64,000 bases of DNA from Buddleja alternifolia (GCA_019426215.1 CM033396.1:21901101-21965100); one strand, 5' to 3'. Shown: positions 10,554-22,700, counted from the first letter of the stretch. Notes: generated by a model from the sequence alone, not told the origin. Translations and numbers: made by a program.

Positions 10554-11666
10554 TTAAGCGTTTAAATCAATCATACCTAATTCACTTCTCAAAGTGAGAA
10601 AACGTTGTTCGTTGAGCGCTTTGGTGAAGATATCTGCCAATTGTTTGTCAGTTCCAATAAAGTGCATGGAGATATCTTTCTTTTGAACGTGGTCACGAAG
10701 GAAATGGTATCTAATGTCAATGTGTTTGGTTCTGGAATGAAGAACAGGGTTTTGAGTCATGGCTAGAGCGCTTTGGTTATCACAATGAATGGGGGTTGGA
10801 CCTAGGATTGTTCCATAATCTCTAAGTTGTTGCCTCATCCATAAAACTTGTGCACAACAACTTCCTACAGCTACATACTCAGCTTTGGCTGTGGAGGTAG
10901 CTATGGATTGTTGTTTCTTGCTATGCCATGAAACTAACCTATCACCTAGAAATTGACAAGTACCACTAGTGCTTTTACGATCTATTTTGCAACCTGCAAA
11001 ATCTGCATCTGAGTAAACAATTAGTTCAAAAGGAGAATCCCTAGGATACCATAAGCCCACATTCTGTGTGCCTTTTAGGTATTTAAAGATCTTCTTTGCA
11101 GCAATTAAGTGTGACTCTTTAGGATCAGCTTGAAATCGTGCACACATGCATACCGAAAACATAATATCAGGTCTACTGGCAGTAAGATAAAGAAGTGATC
11201 CAATGATACCTCTATAATTAGTAATATCAACTTTCTTTCCACTTTCATCTTTATCTAACTTAAGCGTTTGGCTAATTGGAATTTTTGAATATGATGTATT
11301 TTCCATACCAAATTTCTTAATCATATCTCTTGTATATTTAGCTTGGTTAATAAATATTCCATTAGGGAGTTGTTTAACTTGTAATTCTAAGAAAAAAGTT
11401 AATTTACCCATTATGCTCATTTCAAATTGTTCTTGCATCATTTTCGAAAATTTCTCACACAGACGCTTGTTAGTAGAGCCAAATATGATATCATCAACAT
11501 AAATTTGGACTAAGAGAATATCTTCGTTATTGGTAATTTTAAATAACGTTGCATCAACGCTGCCTTTTGAAAAGCCTTTACCAATAAGAAAGATAGAGAG
11601 AGTGTCATACCATGCTCGGGGTGCTTGCTTAAGCCCATAAAGTGCTTTGTCTAGCTTGTAAACCAT
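10554..11666 (-). pseudogene. SIRE pol: reverse transcriptase and RNase H
   Basis: 370 residues cover most of copia RT (KALYGLKQAPRAW near the start, the catalytic YVDD in QIYVDDIIFGS) and RNase H (SDADFAG, then VSWHSKKQQSIATSTAKAEY), ending in ELGMIDLNA with a stop. The chain is colinear with the family and looks enzymatically complete. It is separated from the upstream pol frame by a frameshift near 11,660, so it would not be made as one polyprotein. The nominal start is just the first ATG after the shift. Confidence 0.9.
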
Positions 11667-13738
11667 ACCCTTACCATGGCAGTTGAAAATCCCGGTGGTT
11701 GTTCCACATATACTTCTTCTTGGAGTTTACCATTCAGGAAGGCACTCTTCACGTCCATTTGATATACTGTAAACTTGTTAAATGCTGCATACGCTAGAAA
11801 CATGTGGATTGCTTCAAGACGGGGGACAGGAGTATATGTCTCATCAAAGTCAATACCCTCTTCTTGGAAATATCCTTGAGCTACGAGTCTGGCCTTGTTT
11901 CTTATTACAATGCCATTCTCATCCATCTTATTTCTATAAACCCATCTAGTTCCAAAGACTCCTTGGTGAGTTGGTCTTGGTACTAGCGTCCAAACCTTAC
12001 TACGCTCAAACTGATTAAGTTCTTCTTGCATGGCTTCAATCCAACTTGGATCACTTAGCGCTTCATCCACTTTCTTAGGTTCCATTTGAGATAAAAAGCT
12101 TGTGAACATAGCCTCATTGAATGTAGCGGCTCTAGTCCTAACAGGCGCTCCAATATCTCCAATAATTTGCTCAGGTGGATGATCACGCAGCCATAGTCTA
12201 TCTGGTTGGAAAGGGTTAAGAGGTTGAACAAGCGCTTGAGGATCATACGCTTGACTACCTTCTTGTGTCGGTGCTCCAAGTTCACAATTCCTTGTTTGCT
12301 CTTTATGATCATCAGCATTTCTTACATGATTATCTAGAGTAATCTCATGAGTAATCTTAGGAGGAGGCACTGAGATCTCATCATCGTCGTCACTGTCATC
12401 ATTAATGGTAACCTTAGACGCTTGAGGACATAGATCTTCAACTCCTACATCATTTATATTAACCTTACTCGGTTCTTGGTTAGCATCATCAAAAATGACA
12501 TGAATAGATTCCTCAACCTTCGATTTGATCTTATTTAGAATGCGAAAATTCTTTCCATTCTTGGCGTAGCCTAGAAAGATTCCCTCATCCGCTTTAGGAT
12601 CAAATGTCTTTAGGCTTTGGGATCCATTGTTATGAATAAAGCACTTAGAACTAAAGACGTGAAAATATGAAACATTTGGCTTACGTCCCTTCCATAGTTC
12701 ATATAGAGTTTTCCCATGCTGTTTGTTGATCATGCAACGATTTTGAGTATAACATGCAGTGTTGATCGCTTCGGCCCAAAATCTAGGAGCAAGCTTGGAC
12801 TCTGCTAACATTGTCCTAGCGGCTTCCTTTAGTGTCCTGTTCCGGCGCTCAGCAACACCATTCTGTTGAGGAGTTCTGGGAGCTGAATACTCATGATGTA
12901 TTCCATTCTCTGCACAAAACTTCTCAATAATCTTGTTAGAAAACTCAGTACCGTGATCACTTCTTATTCTTGCAACTTTAAGATCTTTCAATGTTTGAAG
13001 TTGTCGAATAAGCGTTGTTAGCTTGTCACATGTTTCATCTTTGGATGAAAGAAATTCCACCCAAGTAAATCGAGAGAAATCATCTACTATCACCAAAGTA
13101 TACTTTTTACCGCTTACACTGATCGTTTGAACAGGTCCAAACAAATCCATGTGAAGTAGTTCAAGTATTCTAGAGGTAGATAGATGAGGTTTTCTCTTGA
13201 ACGATGACTTAACTTGTTTACCCATTTGACAAGCGTCACAAAGGCGATCCTTGTGAAATGGTCTATTTGGTAATCCCTCTATAAGATTTTGACTTATAAG
13301 CTGAGAGATTATCTTAAAGTTGAGGTGATTCATTTTTCTATGCCATAACCAATCCATTTTAGATTCATTTTTAGCAACAAAACATGTTGAGTTGTTATCA
13401 AGTGTTGAACCCCAATCTACCAAATATACGTTGTTAGTTCTTTTTCCTTTCAATTTAGTAGATTTAGTCTTAACGTCATTTATATAGCAACAGTCGCTTG
13501 AGAATATGACTTCAAAGCCTTTATCACAAAATTGACTTATGCTTAATAAATTGTGCTTTAGACCCTCAACATAGTAAACATCACTTATCATGATGTTCCC
13601 CCTATGCACAGTACCTATACCTTTGGTTTTACCTTTGGAGTTGTCACCAAATACTACGTGAGGACCATTGGCAGCTCAATAGTTGATCAGAAGATCCTTG
13701 GAACCAATCATGTGCCTTGACGATCTACTATCGAAGTA
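11651..13738 (-). pseudogene. SIRE pol: protease, integrase, N-terminal RT
   Basis: The protease motif at about 13,730 reads DSRSSRHM; copia proteases normally have D-S/T-G, so the catalytic Gly is replaced. A TGA at 13676-13678 interrupts the frame a few codons later. Integrase is well preserved: an HHCC finger (WHRKMNH to CDACQMGK), then the DDE residues in [20 protein letters not shown] and [13 protein letters not shown]. An acidic linker leads into RT ([30 protein letters not shown]). The frame is lost near 11,660-11,690, before the KALYGLKQ block. Confidence 0.9.
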
Positions 13739-13990
13739 AAATACAGATGTATCGGTTCTAGCTCTAGGTACCTGCATTCAACACGGGAGGTTCTATTTCT
13801 GTTTAGGTACCCATTGTTGCTTGGGTCATTTAGCATTAGTAACATTGTTAGTTTGAATTAGAACTTTAGGAACCCATATTTGCCTAGTCTTCATTGTAGG
13901 AATATTGGCCTTTTTGGGTTTCACATTGTGTTGTGTGTGCTTTTTGTTCATTTTGTGCTGTGTGTGCTTTTTGGGTGTATAATAATATCC
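13739..13990 (-). pseudogene. SIRE gag-pol junction, decayed
   Basis: In the pol frame this encodes KANIP..QIWVPK and PKQQWVPK, a typical SIRE gag-to-protease linker, broken by three in-frame stops. A TAA at 13991 ends the preceding gag frame, which is the same frame. Confidence 0.65.
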
Positions 13991-14640
13991 TTAATTATAA
14001 TAACAATCATAATCATCATAGTAGTGATAATATGATCTAGACCTCTGTGGATATTGATGCTGGTATTTCCTTGGCGCTGGCTTGGGTTGCACTTTTGGTG
14101 CTGGACGCTTAGCGCTTGATTCACAGTGGTTAGGTTTATCTTTAGCCTTTTGAGCGTTTGGATGAACCTTTCTTTGTGAATCATTTGCTTTCGCTTTTCC
14201 CTTGCCTGAGTCAGCTTTGGCTTTCTCATTTGGCCTCGTACCTTTGTCGCTTGGTTCATTTTGTTTTTGACCTTGTGAACCTTTCTCAACAAAGAAAACA
14301 CCCTTTCCTTTGTTGTTTGCTGTAACATTAGGTTTGGTTGGTTGTTTATCGAATTTATTGCATCCTAAACCGGTCTTTTCACCAAATAACCTTGTTATCT
14401 CAATCACATTGTCGAGCTTTCTTGATGCCTTGGACAATGATGAGTCGAGCTGCTCTGATTTGGCAAGTCTAGCGATCAGATCAGTTTCTCTCTTGACTAT
14501 TATATCAAGATCACTTTTCAATTGGGTAATCTCACTTTCAAGCGATTGATTTTTCTCAATGCATTGTTGTTGAACTTTCAACTCAGCTTTGAGCGTTACT
14601 TTATCACTTGTAAGTGATGAGATAATATCGTAGTGATTTT
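13991..14640 (-). pseudogene. SIRE gag, C-terminal part
   Basis: It encodes a helical, coiled-coil-like segment with regularly spaced hydrophobics, then a Lys/Ser/Pro-rich tail ending in SYYHYYDDYD. Its apparent first residues (MPLGT) come from the inserted solo LTR, not from gag. With 14641-16336 discounted (1696 bp) the frame is the one that ends at 16326, so both blocks belong to one gag. Confidence 0.8.
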
Positions 14641-16331
14641 TTATGGTCCCAAGTGGCATACGAAAGGGTCTAGAAGGGGGGGTTGAATAGACCCTGAAGT
14701 CTTTTTTGACTTCAAAAGATTTCGTATTAAAATGATTTTTGGACGCTTGAAGAGTCTAACGCTTGACTTAAGCGTTCACTTAAAAATATAGGCACTTTGG
14801 TGAAGCGTCTAATGAAGACTGTTTTTATAAAGTTAACTGAGATTTCAAGAATTGAATACTTTAACCGAGTAGGTTTGAGCGTTCACTTCTTTGATCAGTA
14901 TTAGCACAGCGGAATGATTTTTGGAGTCTTCTCTTTGAAAGCTTTAGCGTCACAAGAGGTTTCTTAGTTGCTTAAATTTTGATTGTGTTTTACTTAATCA
15001 ATTTATGCAATGATATGATAGATGAAAGAATTGACTGAGAAGTAAATGACACAATATTTGTAAGGTTCGTTGGGTGGTGTAATCTCAACTACGTCCTTCT
15101 TCTCCTCGAACACTTGGAGGCAATCCACTAAAATGATTCTCAAAGAATCACACAGAATCTTCTACAAATTAGGGAGAGATGGATCTCGATGACTTCAGCT
15201 CCTTGATCACACAGATTTCTGCTCCAAATCACTTCAATCCCCTTTCTTCTTTCACCCAGAAATAATGCAAGTATCCAACTTCGACTTCACACAGATCGCG
15301 AGGCTTGGATAGGGGTTTTTCTAAAAGGGTTTGTTTGATTTTGATGAAGTTCAAACAACTTGGGATATCTCAATAAGAATTTAGGTTTCTTCTTTGGAAG
15401 AGGTTTGAGATATCTGGTGACTGTCTGGAATGTATTTGAGAAGCTTGATGGATTTTAGCTATCGAGTTTGCAAGCTTTTCTCTCAAATTATTTCAGCAAA
15501 GTTTCTCTCTGCACACACACTTTAAGGTTGTGCTGGAGGGTACTATTTATAGAGATTCTTGGAATTTATCCGTTGGACACAATCAGGCTCGTTTCTCTCA
15601 CGCAGCGCGTCAAATAGTCTCATTTTGACATCCTGAAAATCTGCTGGTTCCGATTGGACAGGAGCGGGTTTGAACTCTGAAAAGCTGACAGTCTAGTCAA
15701 AAGGTGGCTTGTCCAAAATTCATACTGTCTTGTTTACATTTAATGCATTTATCAAGCATTTAATGCATTTTGAATTTATTTCCCGTTGGAAATAAATGTC
15801 CGTTGGTGATTGCATTTAAGTCCTTGATAACTTGGGTTTTATCCTTCAGGTGAATCTGAAAGCTGGACGCTTAAGTCGGTCGGACGCTTGTGTTACTTGG
15901 ACGATTGAGTCACTTGGACGCTTGAGTCAGTGCTTGAGTCAATTGGACGCTTGACTGGACGCTTGAGCTAAATTGGACGCTTGGGCCAAATTGGACGCTT
16001 GAGCCAAAAATCCTGAAATAGTCTTTTAGCGTTTGACAGACGCTCAAAGCAAATCTTTATCTTCTCTTGACTTCAGACGCTGATCTTCAACTTCATCCTT
16101 GATAGACTCACTCAGAATTCTATCAGTGACTTGGTATTAAATACTTAGTCTAAAATCTATAAAGATAAAAATTACAAGCCTAACAAAGTAAGTAAACTTT
16201 CAAACGCTTATACAAGTAAACTTTCAAACGCTTATACAATATTTCTATGAAAGCATGAACTTACATTTTTGGGGTCTAGCATACAATCCTATCTTGTCAT
16301 CATCAAAACATCTAACACGAGATTCCTAATA
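14641..16331 (-). repeat. Solo LTR of the SIRE family inserted in gag
   Basis: It is homologous over its length to the 5' LTR at 17784-19036 and the LTRs at 61051 and 62730, in the same orientation as the host. A 5-bp duplication ATTTT flanks it (14636-14640, 16332-16336). No internal sequence is present, so this is a solo LTR left by LTR-LTR recombination. The terminal bases are decayed (TT..TA rather than TG..CA). It contains an expanded GGACGCTTGA minisatellite at 15864-16007. Confidence 0.88.
15864..16007. repeat. GGACGCTTGA minisatellite in solo LTR
   Basis: About eight degenerate units of TTGGACGCTTGAGTCA spaced 11-29 bp apart. The other LTR copies in the window have only one or two units at the equivalent place, so it expanded in this copy. 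Confidence 0.7.
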
Positions 16332-17069
16332 ATTTTGATATATTTTGGCGGCATCTTGACACTCATTATAATATTCTTTGACTTTGTCAAGTAGTTCTTC
16401 ATAAGAGAGAGGAATAGATAATTCAGTGTTCACCTCAGGAGAAGCTTCATCATCTCTGGCCATGAGATAAATAAGCGCTGAGTCATCCACTAGCTCATCA
16501 TCATCACTGCTCTCCTCTGAAGACTCCAAATCTTCAGGTGCGGACGTTGGTTCTGATTCCGCTAGCAAACCTTGTTGACGAAGGTTGCTCCTGAATTGGT
16601 TTCTATCCACATAATCCTGCCTTGAGGGCTTGGATACATTTGGATAAGGGTAATTTACCTGGTAGTGCCTTGGTTTCCTGCAATTATAACAAAGATTAGT
16701 TTTCATCTTTTGTTCATTTGATAACCTTGCAGTGTGTGGTTTTGAGACCACGGGCGCTGAGAGATTTTGAGTAGACGCTTGGTATTGAATAGGCGCTTGG
16801 GGTGAAGGGACAGAGTACTGAGGCGCTTGGTATGAACTTTGTCCTTGATGCATAGGACTATTTCCTTTCTTTTCATATTTCAAGAACTTTCTGAATCTAT
16901 TTAGCAAGGCCAACTCTTCTTCCTCACTGATATCTGAAGCCTTTCCTTTATTACCCGATTTACCCTTGATTGATGCCATGAGCGCTCCAGACTCAATTAC
17001 TGGACTGCTCACTGCATCACTAGCCGAATTCAACTCAAACTCGAATGTTTTGAGCTCTGGAAAAAGCAT
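16326..17069 (-). pseudogene. SIRE gag, middle part with damaged zinc knuckle
   Basis: The Gln/Pro-rich block is followed by CYNCRKPRHYQVNYP, which aligns with the nucleocapsid CCHC knuckle. The conserved Gly before His reads Arg and the last Cys reads Tyr, so zinc binding is probably lost. An acidic Glu/Asp/Ser stretch follows. The frame runs into the solo LTR, which supplies the terminal TAG. Confidence 0.82.
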
Positions 17070-17703
17070 CTTCTGGAGTTAGGCGATCCAATGTATTTGA
17101 TTCTCTCATAGCTGTTGTCTTCATCAAGAATCTACTAGGTAAACTTCTAAAGATTTTAACCACCATTTCTCGATTCTGCAAATCCATTCCCAACGATGTA
17201 AGTTCTGTAACTAGAGCTGTAAATCTTATGTCCAGTTGCTCTGGAGTCTCATTAGTCAACATCTTAAAACCGTTAAACCTTTCCTTGGCAATGGAAAGCT
17301 TGTTCTCTTTAATCTGTGCTGAACCACCACAAACCATGGCTAACTTATCCCATATTTCTTTAGTGATTTTGCAAGACTTGATCTTGTTAAATAAGTTGTC
17401 ATTATCACCAATAGCCGTATATAGAGCGTTACGACCAACATTGTCCAAATTAGCACTTCGACGCTCATCTGGAGACCATTCTTGTTTTGGTTTCTCTACG
17501 TAACCATCGGGAATTTCTTCCGTGGCTCCAGGCGCTCTTGTGATAACTTTATATATTTTGATTGGCCCATTTGAAATAATATCACACATGTCATCATCAC
17601 ATGAACAAAGATATGTAAATGCTTTGATTTTCCATGTGTCATAATTTGATTCAGTCAGTTTGGGAACTTTAGCAAATGCCATAACGAATTTTTTTAAAAG
17701 CAA
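17035..17703 (-). pseudogene. SIRE gag, N-terminal part (copia gag/UBN2-like)
   Basis: It starts at the ATG at 17682 (MAFAKVPKLTESNYDTWK, where NYDTWK is the usual copia gag signature) and continues through ERFNGFKMLTNETPEQLD, RFTALVTEL and KIFRSLPSRF. A frameshift near 17,050-17,070 separates it from the middle block, which continues the same protein in another frame. It forms the capsid part of the virus-like particle in this family. Confidence 0.88.
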
Positions 17704-17767
17704 CTAGATTTTGAAACAGGATCTAAACAAGCCGTTATGCTTGGAAATTTTCAAATTTCAACTTTAA

Positions 17768-17781
17768 CCGCTCTGATACCA
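17768..17781 (-). promoter_or_regulatory. Primer binding site, initiator-Met type
   Basis: On the minus strand this reads TGGTATCAGAGCGG, the common copia primer site complementary to initiator tRNA-Met, two bases from the LTR end. Confidence 0.88.
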
Positions 17782-17783
17782 CT

Positions 17784-19036
17784 TGTTGGTCCCAAGTGGC
17801 ATACGAAAGGGTCTAGAAGGGGAGGGTTGAATAAACCCTGAAGTCTTTTTCGACTTCAAAAGATTTCGTACTAAAAGGTTTTTGGACGCTTGAAATGTAG
17901 ACGCTTGACTGAGCGTTTACCTTGAAATATAGACGCTTAGGTTAAGCGTCTGATGAAGACTGTTTTTTTTTTTTTTTTAGAGTTAACTTAGACTTCAAGA
18001 TTTGAATACTTTAACCGAGTGGGCTTAAGCGTTCAGTTCTTTAATGACTTGAGCTCCTTGATCACACAAATTTTTGCTCCAAATCACTTCAATCCCCTTG
18101 CTTCTTTCACCCAGAAATAATGCAAGCATCCAACTTCGACTTCATACAGATCGCGAGGCTTGGATGGGATTTTCTAAAACAGTTTGTTTGATTTTGATGA
18201 AGTTCAAACAATTGGAAATATCTCAGTAGTAAAGTGGTTTCTTCGAAAAGAATGTTTGAGATATTTGTTGACTGTCTCAAGAATTGAAGAAAAGCAAAGA
18301 GAATGTTTTCTTGAATATTCTGGCTTTTCTGGGAGTTTAAGGAATGAGACTTCAATGCAACAGCAATTCGGCTTGAAGATTGATTGTTGTATGTTTGGCT
18401 TGTTGTTGAAGTCCTATTTATAGGCATTCTTGGAGAAAGTGTCCGTTTGACACATGCATAGGCGCGTGTCTCTCACTTCCGCGAGTAAACAACTTTTGTC
18501 CTTTTGCCTGAAAATCTGCTGCACAAAAGTTGGTGCTGCAGTCTGTGAAAGTTGACAGTCCAATGGGGTGGCTTCTCCATACGTCTGAAAGTGCTTATCA
18601 CATTTAATGATCTTATCAGCATTTAATGCATTTGAATTAAATACCCATTGGTACTTAATGCATTGAGAGTATTTGCATTAAACTCCTTCTGGACTCAAAA
18701 ATAAATTCATGTGAAATCACTTCTGTCCTATAAGGTAACGCTTGATATAGCTGGTCAATTGGACGCTTGGAGACTTTATCTTCATTCAAAATTCAGGCGC
18801 TTGAGTCTTCGAACTTTACCACTGATAAACCCACTCAGAAATCATCAGACGCTCAACCTAAGACTACTTAGCCTAACAATCTAGAATAAAATAAAACAAA
18901 GCCTATTAAACCTATTACAAGTCTAACGCTTCAAAGCTTATACATAATTTCTACTAAAATCAAACTTACATATTTTGGGATCTAACAAAAAGTGCTAATT
19001 GTCATCATCAAAACATCTAACATGACATTCCTAACA
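17784..19036 (-). repeat. 5' LTR of the SIRE element
   Basis: 1253 bp; plus strand starts TGTTGGTCCC and ends ATTCCTAACA. Compared with the other family LTRs here it lacks about 290 bp between TTCAGTTCTTT and GACTTGAGCTCC. The missing block contains a well-conserved segment in the other three copies. Confidence 0.92.
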
Positions 19037-19810
19037 AGTCTAACAATAGGTCTGGGTCGATCATGGCGAGGGTGCTTCTCCTTGTGGTGACGATGCCGAC
19101 GAGGGCGAGTCTGGGGGTGAGGAAGTCATTAGAGCACCTCGCGTTTACCATTCTTGGAGTAATATGCATTCCACACTGAATGCTCGTATTATTCCATCCC
19201 TAAGGGAGAGATACTTCATTTCGGAGGAGTTTGACATTAAAATTCCGGGGCCAAGAGATCGTATAGATACACCACCAGCAGGATACAGAACCTTCCATAT
19301 TGCGCACCTAGTTAGCGGTGTTAGATTTCCATTGCATCCTACTGTCAAACTAGTTTTATCGAAGCTAGAGTTGTGTCCTTCTCAATTACTGCCAAATTCT
19401 TACCGACATATACACACCTTTATTATTTTAATGCGCCTTTGCAGTGCCGCCCTTTGTTAGCTTACTTTCTAGAGACTTTCAAAGTCAGTAGGTCTGTACT
19501 GGGGACGAGGGATTCTTTTACTTGTCGCCTCGTAATCCGCGTGTTCGAATCTTCAAAAACAATATCTCTTCTCACGGATCGTGGAAAGATAAGTTCTTTT
19601 AAATTGCTCAGCCCAAATTTAAAAATTGGAAGATTCCCTACGTGTGGAGGTTAGATTTACCTCGACCAGAAGATCTAGGTGAGATTACGTGGGGTCTCCA
19701 CTTTGTTAACAAACACTTCCTCCACCTGTATAATTCTGATACGCTGCTGAAAGAAAGTGTACTTGTTCGATGCTGGATAAGCCATGCACCCATCAAGTCA
19801 AGTAGCGTGG

Positions 19811-19893
19811 GTAAGCATCGTACTTACTCCGATTTGTACATTTTTTTATAATTTTATATGTTCTAACATATTGTTTTGTAATTTGCTTCATAG
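19811..19893 (+). other. Intron 1 of antisense ORF
   Basis: GTAAGC donor and TTCATAG acceptor, 83 bp, phase 1, AT-rich. Splicing joins SSSV to AMAEKEA in one frame; without it the frame closes. Confidence 0.7.
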
Positions 19894-20519
19894 CTATGGC
19901 TGAAAAGGAAGCAAGGATGGCAAGGAACTTGGCCAAGAGGGCTACCGGCAACGTTTCAAAACCTTTTCATGGGGCAGCGTCTACTTCAAAGTCGACCCCA
20001 CAGGTGCGCGTCACTCACCGAGGCAGTTCAGAGCCAATCCCTTCTAACGAGCCTATCCTTAACCCTTCCCCATTGAACAAAGTGAGGCTGGTGCCTTCCA
20101 CCATCGAGCTAAGCAGAGATTCCCGCACCGATCCATCGCCATCGGGGGGACTCCCTTGCTCAAATATTCCCAAGAGGAGAAAGTTTGATGAGCCGGGTTA
20201 TAGTCTAGAGCTGAGGTCCTCGGCATTTAACAAGCTGCATCCTAATTTCTTGGCTCAGTTGGTTGATCGTTTCGAAGTTGTGTGGATTCGTGATCGGGTT
20301 GAGGAAATAAGGGGTCGTGATCGCCCTCCAGCGATGCGATCCAAAGTTGTTGTCGTCCCCTTGTGGGGCGTTTACGAGGATAGTTCTATCCTCGACAAGG
20401 GCGGTGATTTAGTGGCCGCAGAATTGGTGCAGAACATCATTTTGCCTAAGGACAAAGTAGCAATGAGCAGTATACATCACGCTCTTATGGAAAATCAGGG
20501 TTTCGAGGCCGTATCTAAG

Positions 20520-20600
20520 GTAACTTTATTCATCACTTACTTCGTACAATTACCATAAATGTGTAACATCTATTAACATTGGCTTCGTACTTGAATACAG
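20520..20600 (+). other. Intron 2 of antisense ORF
   Basis: GTAACT donor and AATACAG acceptor, 81 bp, phase 0. Splicing joins AVSK to TALCMHQL in one frame; unspliced reading meets a TAA. Confidence 0.7.
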
Positions 20601-21224
20601 ACGGCCTTATGCATGCATCAACTAGTGTTAGATCTTTCGTACTGGCGCAGCGAAAAGATCTCCATTAGTGAAACATTCAAAGACTATTGGCTTCGTACCG
20701 AGAACAAACTGACTGAGGCTCGGCAGAAGGGCGAGGAGGCAACTGAGTTTTTGAACAACGACAAGGCTAAGATGCAAAAGAGCTTGGATGCCCGTATCTT
20801 CGAAGTCAACTCACTCAAGGAGTAGTTGAAGGAGATACAAGCTGCTAATGAGAAGCTCGAGGCCAAACCGGGAGAAGCTAAGGAAGTCGAATATAAAAGA
20901 GGCCTTGACGATGGAAAAGGAAAGTTTACTTCGTCTCAAGAGTACCATGAGTTGCTTCGTCAGACTCATTTTAACGGAGCCAAAGATCTTTCTACATCAA
21001 TTGCTTTCGAGCGGCTCGTTGAAAAGAAGAAAACTGACTTCATCTACGATGGCTTCATTAAGGCCCTTGACTATTTGAAGAAGGATGGGACTCTACCAGC
21101 GAGCTTTGACGAAGAGGGATATACGAAGAAGTTCGTTGCTGCTCCCATGCTTCAAGGTTCCATCGCTGGTACTACACCTCCTGCCGTCCCATTTCCAGAG
21201 TTTGATCCTCTTGCCATCGTCTAA

Positions 21225-21640
21225 GGGTCTGACGAGGACAATAAAGCAGCCCAAGCGTCGGTTGCTGATAATGCCTAAACATTTAGTATTATTTTTTAAA
21301 CATTAAGATCATGTTTATTCTTTTGAATTATTGATATTCGAATCGTAGTGTCGTGAACAATTGTTTTGTCTTTGCATTTATGGGTGTTTATATTATGGCA
21401 ATGAAATGGATGGATCGTAAGTTTTTTATCCTTTTTAGATTTTCCTCATTCTTGACTTTGTTGTCTTAGTCATAATATATTTGTTTAGAGATTTACGAAG
21501 GAACAATCTTATGATTGGATAAAGAATTAAAAGATTATCACACGCCAAAATATGTGTATTCCTTTAAAGGCAAAAGATGAATACATCTGAGCAAAATACA
21601 AGCCCCCCAATGCAAAAAGAAGGGTAGACTGTAATTCATT
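21225..21640. other. Region between antisense ORF and integrase
   Basis: AT-rich; no ORF or structural element recognised. It would hold the converging 3' ends of pol and the antisense ORF. Confidence 0.4.
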
Positions 21641-21644
21641 TTAT

Positions 21645-22700
21645 GCATAGAACCTTCTTAGGTTCTGGATATTCCAAGGACGAGGCAGATCTTTTCCCTC
21701 TAGATCTTGTAGCCTATAAGTACCTTTCTTCGTGAGTTTAGTGACCTTAAAAGGTCCTTCCCAGTTCGGGTCGAGTTTTCCCACATGCCTCGACACCTCA
21801 ATCTTTTTCAATATAAGATCTCCGACCTAGAGGCTTCGTGTCTTTACCTTTTTGTTGTAGGCCCTTGCCATTGTATCCTTTTGCATCAGAATTCTAGCGT
21901 AGGCTTTATCCCTCAATTCTTCAACAACATTTAACTCATATATCCTTGCTTCAGTGTTCTCCTCTGGATCGTAGGATTGTACACGATGAGACATCATTCC
22001 AATTTCAGCAGGTATAACTGCTTTTGCGCCATATACGAGGCTAAATGGCGATTCATCTATCAAAGTCTGTGGTGTTGTACGATATGCCCATAACATTCCA
22101 GGTAACTCTTCGGCCCAATTTCCTCTCTTCCCATCGATCCTAGTTTTTAGGTGTTGAAGAATTATTCTATTTGCTACTTCGGTTTGCCCATTCGCTTGAG
22201 GATTGCCAACCGATGTAAAGTTCTGGTGAATTTTTAACTCCTCATACCACTTCACCACATTCTTACTGTTGAACTGTGTCCCATTATATGAAATTAAGAC
22301 ATGAGGGATCCCAAATCTACAAGCAATATTTTTGCACAAAAATTTCATCACTTCGTGGTCGGTTATCTTAGCCACTACCTCTGCCTCGATCCACTTCGTA
22401 AAATATTCTACGGCCACAATGATAAATTTTCTTTGCCCTATGGCAGAAGGAAAGGGACCCAGTATATCTATCCCCCACTGATCAAATGGATACGCAATTT
22501 TAATTAGTTCCATTTAAGTGGCAGGACGATGCAATAGGTTCGAGTACATTTGGCATTCATTACATTTCTTCACGAATTCAAAAGCGTCTTTTACCAACAA
22601 TGGCCAGTAATATCCCTGCCTCAATATCTTCTACGCTAGAGCTCACCCTCCAAAATGATTTCCACAACTTCCTTCGTGGATTTCTCTCATAACATACTCA
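21645..22700 (-). pseudogene. Tat integrase
   Basis: The upstream end has part of a zinc finger (CNECQMYSNLLHRPAT, then a stop). The core has WGIDILGPF (first Asp present) and NPQANGQTEVANR (Glu present). The middle catalytic motif reads LISYNGTQF, where the family has Asp instead of Tyr. WAYRTTPQT and PAEIG blocks follow. After a TAG at 21827-21829 the C-terminal DNA-binding part continues in frame (NWEGPFKV, YRLQDLEG, PWNIQNLRRFY) to about 21,645. Catalytically dead by these changes. Confidence 0.88.

Larger units (their letters stand above)
1..19036 (-). mobile_element. SIRE-type Ty1/copia retrotransposon, 3' end outside window
   Basis: Read on the minus strand the order is 5' LTR, initiator-Met-type primer binding site, gag, protease, integrase, RT, RNase H, about 870 bp of spacer, then a very long extra ORF. 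Copia order plus a long ORF downstream of RNase H is characteristic of the SIRE/Maximus lineage. Two later insertions (3323-9491 and 14641-16331) account for about 7.9 kb of the span. The 3' LTR is not in the window. Several stops, frameshifts and a changed protease motif show the copy is inactive. The five bases beyond the 5' LTR are AGTCT, but the partner target duplication lies outside the window and cannot be checked. Confidence 0.9.
19050..21224 (+). pseudogene. Antisense ORF of Tat element (gypsy-type transposon domain), with introns
   Basis: The N-terminal region (to about 19,760) resembles the plant 'putative gypsy type transposon' domain (PF04195-like), with PPAGYRTFHIAHLVSGVRF and YLSPRNPRVRIFKNN blocks. 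There is a frameshift near 19,445, and stops interrupt the following frame near 19,491 and 19,595. Introns 19811-19893 and 20520-20600 are GT-AG and splice in frame. The C-terminal half is coiled-coil rich, with one amber stop (20823-20825), and ends at 21224. The start is cut off by the SIRE LTR. Function in the element is not established. Confidence 0.7.
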
